Assembly: GCF_003316765.1 (NCBI RefSeq)
Contig: NZ_NIJF01000019.1
Span: forward strand, 1 to 35,820
Direction: 5' to 3'
Length of the DNA: 35,820 bases
Origin: Bacillus sp. P14.5
GTDB lineage: Bacteria; Bacillota; Bacilli; Bacillales; Bacillaceae_B
Shown here: positions 25,949 to 33,140 of the stretch, piece after piece
How positions within the stretch are numbered: position 1 is the first letter of the stretch
How the letters are laid out: the number at the start of each line of letters is the position of its first letter
Made by a program: the position numbers and the translations under genes
Notes under the pieces: generated by a model
What the model saw: the letters and a program-made list of their open reading frames with translations, nothing else
Told to the model about the DNA's origin: nothing
Databases searched by the model: none

Positions 25949-27403
25949 TCACTCGTCCCCTATCGGCAGGGATTTGAAAGCCAGGCTGATTGAAGTCCCT
26001 TTTCCCGGAGCGGAATCTATATCCACTCTCGCTTCATGTTTCATAATTATTTGTTTGACGATAGCCAAGCCCAAGCCTGAACCGCCTTCGTTTCTGGTCC
26101 GCGACTTGTGGACTCTGTAGAAGCGGTCCATGATATTGGCCAGGTCCTCAGGCGGAATCCCATGCCCTCTATCCTCTATGGTCAGCACTGTCCATCCTTC
26201 ACTTTGCTTCATCTCTATAAAAATCTTCTCTCCCTCAGGAGAGTAACGGACGGCATTATCCAGCAGGTTGCTGATCACCTGCTCGAGCCGGTCGGGGTCA
26301 CCTTCTATGATGGCCTCTTCATCCAGCTGGAGACCGAGACGGATGCTCTTTTTCTCCAATGGAAGCTTAAATCTTTCGGTAACATCCAGCACCAGCTGGC
26401 CAAATGCAATCGGCTCCATCTTCATCGGATACGAATCACCCTCGAGCTGGGCGAGATCCAGCAAATCATTGACAAGACGTGACAACCGAGCTGTTTCCTT
26501 ATGAATGATTCCTAAGTATCTCTGCCGCTCTTCTTCACTTTCGACGACTCCCTCCAGCATCGCTTCTGTATACCCCCTCATATAACTCAGCGGCGTTCGA
26601 AGCTCATGGGAAACGTTCTGCAGGAATTCTCTTCTATTACTCTCGACTTCTTCCAAGGAATTAGCCAATTGATTGAATGACCGGGCCAGCGACCCCATTT
26701 CATCCGAAGTGGAAGCCTCGATTCTTTTCGAAAAGTCCCCTGCAGCCATCCGTCCTGAAACCATCTCCATCTTCTTCAGCGGCTGAATCAGCTGGGAGGC
26801 GATTTTTCTTCCTGACCACACGACTGCAAGCAAAATCAGGAGAAGCAGCCCCGCCAGTGCATAACGAATTGTTTCAAAAGGAGCGTAGACATCCTCCAAA
26901 GGCATATAAAGAAAAATTGCCCCGGAAAGCACATCGCCATCCAGCAGCGGAATAGCAACCGCAAGGATATCCTGCTCAAATACGGAATGCTCTCGGACCA
27001 TAGTCACCGTTTCACCATTCAATAGCTGCTGCCTCTCTTCAAAGGTAATAAGCGTTTCGCTCTCTGTATCTCCATAGGGAAGAGACGCACTCAGCTTCAT
27101 TGGATCTTCAGTAAAAATTACATCAGCCTCTGAATTGTCCGCTGTCCATTCTAGCTTTTCCTGAAAATCCTCCCTATCACGCTCTTCATAATACGCTTCT
27201 TCCATGTTCCGGCCTTGCAGGAGGAGCAGATCTTTCTGCTTGTCCACATACAATTTTTCATATAAATAAAACGTCAATCCTATGGTGATCAGCACCGTGA
27301 GCAGCGCGACAATGGCAATGGTGAACCAGATTTTCTGCTGCAGGCCGATGCGGGTCAGCCGGCTTCTAAATAAATTTATAGCCAACACCCCAAACCGTCG
27401 CAA
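25949..27403 (-). CDS. Sensor histidine kinase
   Basis: Up to 484 residues. Membrane helix about 26-46, extracytoplasmic sensor region about 50-175, second helix about 180-197, then HAMP, HisKA with phospho-His266 (QNVSHELRTPLSYMRGYTE), and the ATPase domain with N-box Asn383 (SNLLDNAVRYSPEG), IEDRGHGIPPED, FYRVHKSR and GGSGLGLAIVKQI. The reported first codon (TTG 27403) lies inside the response-regulator gene. A GTG at 27388 or nearby TTG is also possible, as none has a clear ribosome site. It pairs with the regulator encoded just upstream (38-base overlap) and precedes the YtkA gene by about 39 bases. The signal is unknown. Confidence 0.92.
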   Translation of the reverse strand: MRRFGVLAINLFRSRLTRIGLQQKIWFTIAIVALLTVLITIGLTFYLYEKLYVDKQKDLLLLQGRNMEEAYYEERDREDFQEKLEWTADNSEADVIFTEDPMKLSASLPYGDTESETLITFEERQQLLNGETVTMVREHSVFEQDILAVAIPLLDGDVLSGAIFLYMPLEDVYAPFETIRYALAGLLLLILLAVVWSGRKIASQLIQPLKKMEMVSGRMAAGDFSKRIEASTSDEMGSLARSFNQLANSLEEVESNRREFLQNVSHELRTPLSYMRGYTEAMLEGVVESEEERQRYLGIIHKETARLSRLVNDLLDLAQLEGDSYPMKMEPIAFGQLVLDVTERFKLPLEKKSIRLGLQLDEEAIIEGDPDRLEQVISNLLDNAVRYSPEGEKIFIEMKQSEGWTVLTIEDRGHGIPPEDLANIMDRFYRVHKSRTRNEGGSGLGLAIVKQIIMKHEARVDIDSAPGKGTSISLAFKSLPIGDE

Positions 27404-28037
27404 TATAAGGTCCGGCGGTTTTCAGCTTAAGCCGTAACGTTTTGATGTGAGTATCCACCGTCCGCGGGGTACCTTCACTTTCAAACCCCCAGACTTTATC
27501 CAGCAGCTGCTCCCTGCTGAACACCTGTCCGCGATTTTGCACTAAGAGAGAAAGCAGGAGAAATTCTTTCCTAGTCAAGTTGACCGCCGTCCCGTCGACT
27601 TTCACCACATGGCCTTTAAGGTCCACGGACAATCCTTCGTGGATGATGGTACGGCTGTCAGTGCTTGGGTTTTTGTATCCAATAGACCTTCGCAGTGCAG
27701 CTTCTATCCTGGCTACCAGTTCCTTTGGACTAAACGGCTTCACCACATAATCATCCGCACCTGTCTTCAGGCCGGTGACCCGATCGTCCTCGTTCCCTTT
27801 CGCTGTCAGCATGATGATCGGCACATTTGAAAAGGTCCGGATTTCCTTTGCCGTCTCCAATCCATCCATAACCGGCATCATAATATCCAGAAGCACTAGA
27901 TCAATAGGCTCTTGCCGGAGCACCTCAAGCGCTTCCCTGCCATTGCCCGCCGGATAAACAGCGTAATCATGTGCTTTCAAATAGGAAGTTAAAAGCAGAA
28001 TCATATCTTTTTCATCATCGACCACAAGAATATTCAT
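27366..28037 (-). CDS. Response regulator, OmpR/PhoB family
   Basis: 223 residues. Receiver domain with acidic pair Asp7/Asp8, phospho-acceptor Asp51 (LLDIMMPVMDG), Thr78 (IIMLTAKG) and Lys100 (VVKPFSPKEL). C-terminal winged-helix DNA-binding domain with NLTRKEFLLLSLLVQNRG, REQLLDKVWGFESEGTPRTVDTHIKTLR and a GVGYKF ending. The start overlaps the stop of the upstream lipoprotein gene (ATGA), so the regulator is made in step with it. Likely target is its own operon; no repeated half-sites were identified with confidence. Confidence 0.94.
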   Translation of the reverse strand: MNILVVDDEKDMILLLTSYLKAHDYAVYPAGNGREALEVLRQEPIDLVLLDIMMPVMDGLETAKEIRTFSNVPIIMLTAKGNEDDRVTGLKTGADDYVVKPFSPKELVARIEAALRRSIGYKNPSTDSRTIIHEGLSVDLKGHVVKVDGTAVNLTRKEFLLLSLLVQNRGQVFSREQLLDKVWGFESEGTPRTVDTHIKTLRLKLKTAGPYIATVWGVGYKFI

Positions 28038-29005
28038 TGAGCTCTCCCTCCCTCGATAATCGCAAACGGTCCGCCGCTGATTTCAATTTCCTTCTTCACT
28101 TTAAATGTCTCAAGATCTATTATAAAAAGAGAATCGCTGTCTATGCTGGAAACATACAGGGTCTCCTCATTTCCGGTTACATCATAAGGATTGGCCCCTG
28201 CACTGATTTTTTCCGTACTCTCCCCGCTGATTTTGTATAATTCATGAGACCCATGGCAGACGACATAGACCTCCTTGCCAGAAGGAGGGCTGAAAAATTG
28301 GACCGGCATCAACCCGACCTCTATGCGCTGAACCTGCTCCCCGTTTTCCGGATCAATGACATACACATACCTGTTCAATTCACCATGAACCGGACCATGA
28401 CCGCCTATATAAAGCTTCGAATCCTTGACCAGAATGCCTTCCGGAAGATAAGGAACAAGCATTTCCTCTTTCACCTGCAGCGTATCCACCTCAATGGCAG
28501 AAATAGAAGAACTCTTTTGGTTCACTACATACAGATGACCTTTCTCCTCATCCAAAGCCATTGATAAAGGAAATTTCCCAACCGCAATTTCTGAAATCAT
28601 TTCTTTCTTTTTTAAATCGAATACCCTCACTTGGTTCTTCCCGCTGTCCGAGAGAAATAATTGATGAGTACGCTCGCTGTACAACAGCTCATTTACACCT
28701 TCACCAATATCCTCCCACTGCTCCAATTCTCCGTTTTCAGTATTCAAAACAGATAGAGAACCGTCTTTGCTGGTAAAGGCGATACGTACATCATCCACCC
28801 GAACCATATCCCCGACAGCAGAACTCAATTCAACCGAATCTATTATCTGCTGCTTTTGCTTATCAACAAAAGTAATCTTGTTATCCTTCAAATGAGAAAC
28901 CATTACTGCTTCTTTGGCATTCTCCGGTACAGCCAGCGACTCACTCTGACAGCCAGAGACAATCAATAACATACCTATAAATACAGAAAATCTTAATTTA
29001 TTCAT
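28034..29005 (-). CDS. Lipoprotein with YVTN/YncE-like beta-propeller repeats
   Basis: 323 residues. Signal peptide with lipobox VSGC (Cys19), then about six or seven beta-propeller blades seen as repeating VxDLxKxKMISEIAVGKFPLSMAL-like patterns (FPLSMALDEEKGHLYVV, PYDVTGNEETLYVSSID, GPFAIIEGG). The family usually binds proteins or small ligands outside the cell; none has an assured reaction. The ATG has AAGAGG upstream. First gene of the operon lipoprotein-regulator-kinase-YtkA-PepSY. Its position as first gene coupled to the regulator suggests it may be part of signal sensing, an inference only. Confidence 0.85.
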   Translation of the reverse strand: MNKLRFSVFIGMLLIVSGCQSESLAVPENAKEAVMVSHLKDNKITFVDKQKQQIIDSVELSSAVGDMVRVDDVRIAFTSKDGSLSVLNTENGELEQWEDIGEGVNELLYSERTHQLFLSDSGKNQVRVFDLKKKEMISEIAVGKFPLSMALDEEKGHLYVVNQKSSSISAIEVDTLQVKEEMLVPYLPEGILVKDSKLYIGGHGPVHGELNRYVYVIDPENGEQVQRIEVGLMPVQFFSPPSGKEVYVVCHGSHELYKISGESTEKISAGANPYDVTGNEETLYVSSIDSDSLFIIDLETFKVKKEIEISGGPFAIIEGGRAQ

Positions 29006-29546
29006 AAAGGACCTCTTAATCCTTTCTTTTAGTTAAGTTCTTTTCTTATTGCTATTTCATAAAAAATCCAGAGAAAAATAGTCATAGTTTTGAAACCATT
29101 TTGAACAAGAAAGGAAAGAACTGCTCTTCTTGTTCAGAGGAGCTTCCTAGTCCGCAGGCAGCAATATATACGAAAACAATCTTTAGTTAGAGTTTGCCCA
29201 ACGCTATCTAGTATAAAAGATAAATTTGAAATCTTTGCGAAGTATTGGGGAATGATTTGTGAAATGGGGAATATTTTTTGGATGAAAACGCCTTTTAAAA
29301 GACTGTGCATGCCAGCTTTCTGGGAAAACTTCCGCTTCAACCCGTCCACCAGAGGGAGTAGGGAAAAATAGAACAACATTCTTCTTAAAAAGAATTTATT
29401 AATTAAAGCATTTTTAACAAGAATAATATAAAATTTTTCTTTTCAATAAAATTTGATGAACTTGTCCAACCAACTCTACTTATTTTTCATAGAATGTACT
29501 ATGTTCCAAATTGTGGAACAAAATGCAAGTTAAAGGAGAAGATATT
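29006..29546. other. Gene-free divergent gap with two inverted repeats
   Basis: About 540 A/T-rich bases between the lipoprotein operon and the Cys-rich protein gene. A 10-bp inverted repeat TGAACAAGAA / TTCTTGTTCA (29102-29136, 15-base loop) lies about 97 bases upstream of the lipoprotein start. A second, TGTTCCA / TGGAACA (29502-29520, 5-base gap), lies 27 bases before the Cys-rich gene. Either could be an operator. No promoter stood out, and the short minus-strand frame at 29134-29379 has no ribosome site. Confidence 0.5.
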
Positions 29547-30029
29547 ATGTCAAATTGTTTACCAGATTGTCCGTGTCACAATACACAAATTGAGGAAATT
29601 AATGAAAGATTTGCGGCTCCAGTATGTGTTGCAAATATTGATCGAGATAGAGAAGTGACAATCTTTGGATGCCCCTCTTTACAGCCAACCATGAGTAAGT
29701 GCTACGTAGATGTTGACATACCAGTCTGTGATGGTAGAGCTCCGTTACAATGCTCTGTTAAAATCTACACGCTCACTTATTCTGGCACTATTCACTACGT
29801 CGTAAGTGTACCTGTTATGGATGGACTCACTTGCGAAGGCCTTCCAGATACCCTGACTTTCGATATTGAAGTAGACATTGGTGAACAACATTGCTTTTAC
29901 TGTGATGAACCATGTATTCCAACAAGCTGCGATCTAGTTACTATTAATAACTTATCTGTAAATTTCCTCCCTGATTCTAATGAAATTCTTATCACTGGCC
30001 AACCAGTTTTCAACTGTCCAGGAAGATAG
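29547..30029 (+). CDS. Cysteine-rich protein of unknown function
   Basis: 160 residues from the ATG at 29547 (AAAGGAG ten bases upstream); the open frame begins earlier but without support. No signal peptide or membrane helix. Fourteen cysteines, including an N-terminal CLPDCPCH, a central FGCPS, and CFYCDEPC near residue 115. The middle has beta-rich, alternating hydrophobic sequence (VKIYTLTYSGTIHYVVSVPV). Such composition fits a disulphide-linked spore-coat protein, and cotJB-cotJC lie about 500 bases downstream, but I do not recognise the family. A good terminator follows. Confidence 0.75.
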   Translation: MSNCLPDCPCHNTQIEEINERFAAPVCVANIDRDREVTIFGCPSLQPTMSKCYVDVDIPVCDGRAPLQCSVKIYTLTYSGTIHYVVSVPVMDGLTCEGLPDTLTFDIEVDIGEQHCFYCDEPCIPTSCDLVTINNLSVNFLPDSNEILITGQPVFNCPGR

Positions 30030-30040
30030 TTTTAAAGAAT

Positions 30041-30072
30041 AAAGAGAGACGGTCATTCCGTTTCTCTTTTTT
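30041..30072 (+). terminator. Intrinsic terminator of the Cys-rich gene
   Basis: AAAGAGAGACGG / CCGTTTCTCTTTTTT, stem of about ten pairs with one mismatch and a 5-base loop, ending in a T run. Confidence 0.85.
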
Positions 30073-30079
30073 ATATACG

Positions 30080-30114
30080 AAAAAAGGATGACCCACACAT
30101 ACTGATCATCCCTT
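30080..30114 (-). terminator. Intrinsic terminator of the 51-residue gene
   Basis: On the minus strand AAGGGATGATC pairs with GGTCATCCTT (one bulged G) and TTTT follows. It lies ten bases past the stop at 30124, which supports that small gene as transcribed. Confidence 0.75.
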
Positions 30115-30123
30115 ACTAGCATC

Positions 30124-30279
30124 TTATTTAAAGAGAAAACGAAACCACCTTTTATACCATGGTTTTGCTTTAAGCGGTATTCCGTTATAGCGAATGACCG
30201 TCGCCTTCCTTGGTGTACCATTGCCGCTTCCGCAGCCGCATGACGGTTTCTTCTTAACGCCGTTCGTATCGTTATCCAT
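30124..30279 (-). CDS. Small basic protein with CGCGSG motif, unknown function
   Basis: 51 residues read directly from the sequence. It starts MDNDTNGVKKKPSCGCGSGN, continues with a Thr/Pro/Arg stretch, and ends in a strongly basic and aromatic tail, KPWYKRWFRFLFK. Start ATG at 30279; the ribosome site is weak (GAAAG seven bases upstream, AGGGTG further off). A dedicated terminator follows the stop. It faces the Cys-rich gene tail to tail. The tail could bind a membrane or nucleic acid, and the Cys pair could hold metal; neither is shown. Its place among spore genes hints at a spore role. Confidence 0.6.
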   Translation of the reverse strand: MDNDTNGVKKKPSCGCGSGNGTPRKATVIRYNGIPLKAKPWYKRWFRFLFK

Positions 30280-30548
30280 ATGAATCTTTCACACCCTTTC
30301 TCGTAATCCGTTCATATTATTTTATGCTGAAAAGAAAGAGATGTTTGGGACAAACGTTAGTTTTTCTATATTTTTCATTACCTGAAGATAGCAATTGGAT
30401 AAGCAAGACGTATGGACTTAAAACAATACCTTTTAACCTTTTTAACTTGTCATCTTAATAGATAGCAATTACATGCCTCAATTCCCAATCGTTTTCATAG
30501 TTTTTGAATATAGTAGTAAATGAAGACATATCTAAAAGGAGGTCACTT

Positions 30549-30806
30549 ATGAAAAGACAAGCTCTTTTAGAGAGAATACAGATAGTCGAGTTTGCTCTGT
30601 TAGATTTGCAGCTATATCTTGATACACATCCCGGCGACAAAAACGCTCTGGAGCAATTCAATCAATTATCCTCTGTGTTACAAGAATTGAAGGCACAACA
30701 TGAAAGGAAATATGGTCCCCTGCTGGGATTTGGTTTTTCCCAATCAAAGCGGACATGGCAATGGATTAATGACCCTTGGCCTTGGCAAATAAATAGGAGG
30801 TGTTAA
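30549..30806 (+). CDS. cotJB: Spore coat protein CotJB
   Basis: 85 residues from the ATG at 30549, with AAAAGGAGG just upstream. Matches the CotJB pattern: ALLERIQIVEFALLDLQLYL, DTHPGDKNALEQFNQLS, then the YGPLLGFGFSQS and WQWINDPWPWQ end. In B. subtilis CotJA, CotJB and CotJC are made in the mother cell and join the inner coat. Here no cotJA-like Pro-rich frame is found in the 270 bases upstream. cotJC starts two bases past the stop. Confidence 0.93.
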   Translation: MKRQALLERIQIVEFALLDLQLYLDTHPGDKNALEQFNQLSSVLQELKAQHERKYGPLLGFGFSQSKRTWQWINDPWPWQINRRC

Positions 30807-30808
30807 AC

Positions 30809-31366
30809 ATGTGGATTTACGAGAAAAAGCTGCAGTATCCTATTCAAGTAGATTCTGCCGACCCAAAGACTGCCAAACTTCTATTTGAAGCATATGGCGG
30901 CCAGGACGGGGAACTCTCAATGGCCCTGCAATATTTAAACCAGCGCTACACTATGACGGACGAGCGAGTCATCGCCCTGTTAACCGATATCGGGACAGAA
31001 GAATTGGCTCACGCTGAAATCATAGCAGCCCTGATTTTCCAATTAACAAAGGACGCAACACCCCAAGAACTAGAAGACGCCGGCTTGGCTCCTTCTTTCG
31101 CCAGTCATGGCAAGTCACTGTTCTACCAAAATGCTGCGGGTGTCCCCTGGTCAGCCCAATATATCCAGGCAACCGGAGATCCTATCGCTGATTTATCAAG
31201 CAATATCGCAACGGAAGAAAGAGCACGGGTGCTCTACCAGCATCTGATTGATCTCATTGATGATCCCGGAATCAAAGATACCTTGCGCTTTTTGAGAGAG
31301 CGTACGATTGTTCATTCTGTGAGATTCAGAGAAGCTTTGGAACTATTAAGAGAGGAAACAGACTAA
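30809..31366 (+). CDS. cotJC: Spore coat protein CotJC, manganese catalase family
   Basis: 185 residues from the ATG at 30809 (AGGAGG eight bases upstream). A ferritin-like di-manganese catalase: metal-ligand candidates Glu35 (GQDGELS), Glu64/65 and His68 (EELAHAE), and a second-half Glu/His set (IATEERARVLYQHLI, VHSVRFREALE). GVPWSAQYIQATGDP is a family stretch. Expected role: coat component and possibly peroxide removal in the spore. Two bases separate it from cotJB. Confidence 0.94.
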   Translation: MWIYEKKLQYPIQVDSADPKTAKLLFEAYGGQDGELSMALQYLNQRYTMTDERVIALLTDIGTEELAHAEIIAALIFQLTKDATPQELEDAGLAPSFASHGKSLFYQNAAGVPWSAQYIQATGDPIADLSSNIATEERARVLYQHLIDLIDDPGIKDTLRFLRERTIVHSVRFREALELLREETD

Positions 31367-31602
31367 TCTTTGATTTTTCTTTTTGAAGTAAAAGAGGACA
31401 AGCATTTTTACTATCTTTCACCTCATGCCATCATATTTCTATTCTTCAGGTCTATTTCTCCTATTGACTTACTTTTTATGCTACTGCCATCCAACAGGTG
31501 ATTTTCTATATAATCTTAAAATTTTCTGTTTAAATTATCAGCCAGTTAGAAGAGAATGGATCACCTTTTATAAAAGCAAGTATCAGAACCATTTCACCTT
31601 AC

Positions 31603-31633
31603 AAAAGCCTCCTTACTCAATAGAGGCTTTTTT
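31603..31633 (+). terminator. Intrinsic terminator in the cotJC-hydrolase gap
   Basis: AAAAGCCTC / GAGGCTTTTTT, 8-9 bp stem with an 11-base loop. It is about 240 bases past cotJC, so it probably ends that transcript late. The remainder of the gap 31367-31765 shows no supported gene; the open frame at 31425-31730 runs through this hairpin. Confidence 0.8.
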
Positions 31634-31765
31634 AAACAGTTGGAAGAAATTCTTCATCGCCTTTCCCGTTTCTCCCTGGTTAGCCTTTGACCATATTTCC
31701 AGAAATGAAATTGCATCCCAACGAATATAATTAACAAATTAGAAAGAATTCAGGGAGGGCAACCT

Positions 31766-32581
31766 ATGAACACTTATATTGAAGTTGAGCCAGGAGTAGA
31801 ATTATTTGTGCAGGATACTGGCAGTGGAAATCCCATCATATTTATTCCGGGTTTTACTTTTACTACAGATGTGTTTTGCGAGCAAGTTAAGCATTTTTCA
31901 AAAACCCACCGTACGATTGTATTGGATCCAAGAAGCCACGGCAGGTCTACCATGACAGTTCACGGAAATGATTATGTCACCCATGGAACTGATTTGCAGA
32001 AGGTATTGCAGCAGTTAAAAGTTGAAAATGTAACACTTGTCGGCTGGTCCTTTGGATGCTTAACGGTTTGGGAATACATCCGCCAGTTTGGATTGGAAGG
32101 CATAGAGTCTCTTGTCTTGATTGATATGCCGCCAAAGTCTTTATCCCTTCAGCAGGATCAGGATTGGGTGGAGGGGCCGCTTGATGACATGGCTGCAGCT
32201 TACACCAACTATCTTCGTAACCCTAAAGGCCAGCGGGAATTCATTTCTGCTTATGCTGCAGGAGTCATGGTCCAGCGAGATCTGAAAGACGAAGAATTAG
32301 AATGGATCGTTGAGCAATCTCTTAGAACACCTTACTATATCGCCGCTAATTTGTTTTCTTCGGGACTTTTTTCCGACTATCGTGTTGAAGCGGGAAAGAG
32401 CAGTGATTCCTTACCGACTCTATATGTTGTCGCGGAGCATTGGGGAGAAACAGCTGTGAGATATCTAAGCAACCTGACACCAAAAGCTTCGGTGGAAATA
32501 CTGGGAGGCCATCTCATGTTTTGGGAGCATAGTGAGAAGTTTAATGAGATTGTTGAAGGATTTTTAGAAAAGAACAAATAA
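31766..32581 (+). CDS. Alpha/beta hydrolase
   Basis: 271 residues; ATG with GGGAGGG upstream. Alpha/beta-hydrolase core: IIFIPGF oxyanion region, DPRSHGRS at 54-61, nucleophile elbow GWSFG with Ser95, and catalytic-type His249 in LGGHLMFWE. The acid normally found after strand 7 (VVAEHWGE) appears as Glu rather than the usual Asp, so the triad acid is uncertain. The sequence is nearest to the chloroperoxidase/esterase-like branch. Substrate unknown. Alone between two terminators. Confidence 0.88.
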   Translation: MNTYIEVEPGVELFVQDTGSGNPIIFIPGFTFTTDVFCEQVKHFSKTHRTIVLDPRSHGRSTMTVHGNDYVTHGTDLQKVLQQLKVENVTLVGWSFGCLTVWEYIRQFGLEGIESLVLIDMPPKSLSLQQDQDWVEGPLDDMAAAYTNYLRNPKGQREFISAYAAGVMVQRDLKDEELEWIVEQSLRTPYYIAANLFSSGLFSDYRVEAGKSSDSLPTLYVVAEHWGETAVRYLSNLTPKASVEILGGHLMFWEHSEKFNEIVEGFLEKNK

Positions 32582-32646
32582 ATTAGCCATCGTCCCAAAA
32601 AAGGTTAGCTGCAATCTTGATCATACCATCTGAAAATGACTATATT

Positions 32647-32680
32647 AAAAAGCCACCTTTCAATTAAAAGGTGGCTTTTT
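32647..32680. terminator. Two-way terminator
   Basis: AAAAAGCCACCTTT-caatta-AAAGGTGGCTTTTT: an almost perfect stem with A and T runs on either side, placed between the convergent hydrolase gene and the surface-protein cluster. Confidence 0.9.
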
Positions 32681-32687
32681 CACTATA

Positions 32688-33038
32688 TTAAGATCTCAAC
32701 AATTCATCCGATACAATACGATGAACTGCAACAGTTTGACCAATTGCATTTTTCCCCCAAACGGATATACCCGTTTCCTCTTCTGCTGGTCCACTAATCT
32801 CAAATTCGAATTTATAATTAAAGTTTACAATATAATTTTTAGTAATTACTTGATTAGGACTAATGGGGAATAACTCAAGTACATACAGCGTTTCTGTCCC
32901 ATTTAAAAAATATCCCCGTATTGAGATAACGGCATTGTCAACGGAGGATCTATTCACAATTTTCACCGTTACTTGCTGGCTTTGTCTGACACCTCCAACA
33001 AGGTTGTTATCAATTGGCCCTGTACTAAAAAAACTCAT
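32688..33038 (-). CDS. Small beta-rich protein of the collagen-like cluster
   Basis: 116 residues from the ATG at 33038 (AGAGGTG upstream); an in-frame GTG at 33047 is part of that ribosome site. No signal peptide. The sequence starts MSFFSTGPIDNNLVGGVRQS and is beta-rich throughout (QQVTVKIVNRS, AVISIRGYFLNGTETLYVLEL, GISVWGKNAIGQTVAVHRIV). I recall similar short proteins beside exosporium collagen-like genes in Bacillus, but cannot name the family. Being last in the leftward cluster, a spore-surface role is likely but unproven. Confidence 0.7.
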   Translation of the reverse strand: MSFFSTGPIDNNLVGGVRQSQQVTVKIVNRSSVDNAVISIRGYFLNGTETLYVLELFPISPNQVITKNYIVNFNYKFEFEISGPAEEETGISVWGKNAIGQTVAVHRIVSDELLRS

Positions 33039-33094
33039 TCTTCTCACCTCTCTTTAGATTCCTATATCCGTTGAATTCGTACGTTAATGGTTTT

Positions 33095-33136
33095 TAAAAA
33101 AAGTTGTTCCAAAAGTACTTCTTCTGGAACAACTTA
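33095..33136 (-). terminator. Intrinsic terminator of the paired head-domain genes
   Basis: On the minus strand AAGTTGTTCCA / TGGAACAACTT is a perfect 11-bp stem with a 13-base loop, followed by TTTTT. It lies five bases past the stop at 33141, so the 116-residue gene downstream likely has its own promoter. Confidence 0.88.
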
Positions 33137-33140
33137 CGTT

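Noticed and set aside
29134..29379. 81-residue minus-strand frame
   Set aside because: No ribosome site, no recognisable features, and it lies in a regulatory-looking gap.
30505..30534. Sigma-E promoter for cotJB (TGAATATA, 14 bases, CATATCTA)
   Set aside because: The implied transcript start would fall inside the ribosome site AAAGGAGG, so it could not serve cotJB.
31425..31730. 101-residue plus-strand frame
   Set aside because: It runs through an intrinsic terminator, has no ribosome site and has a composition like non-coding A/T-rich DNA.
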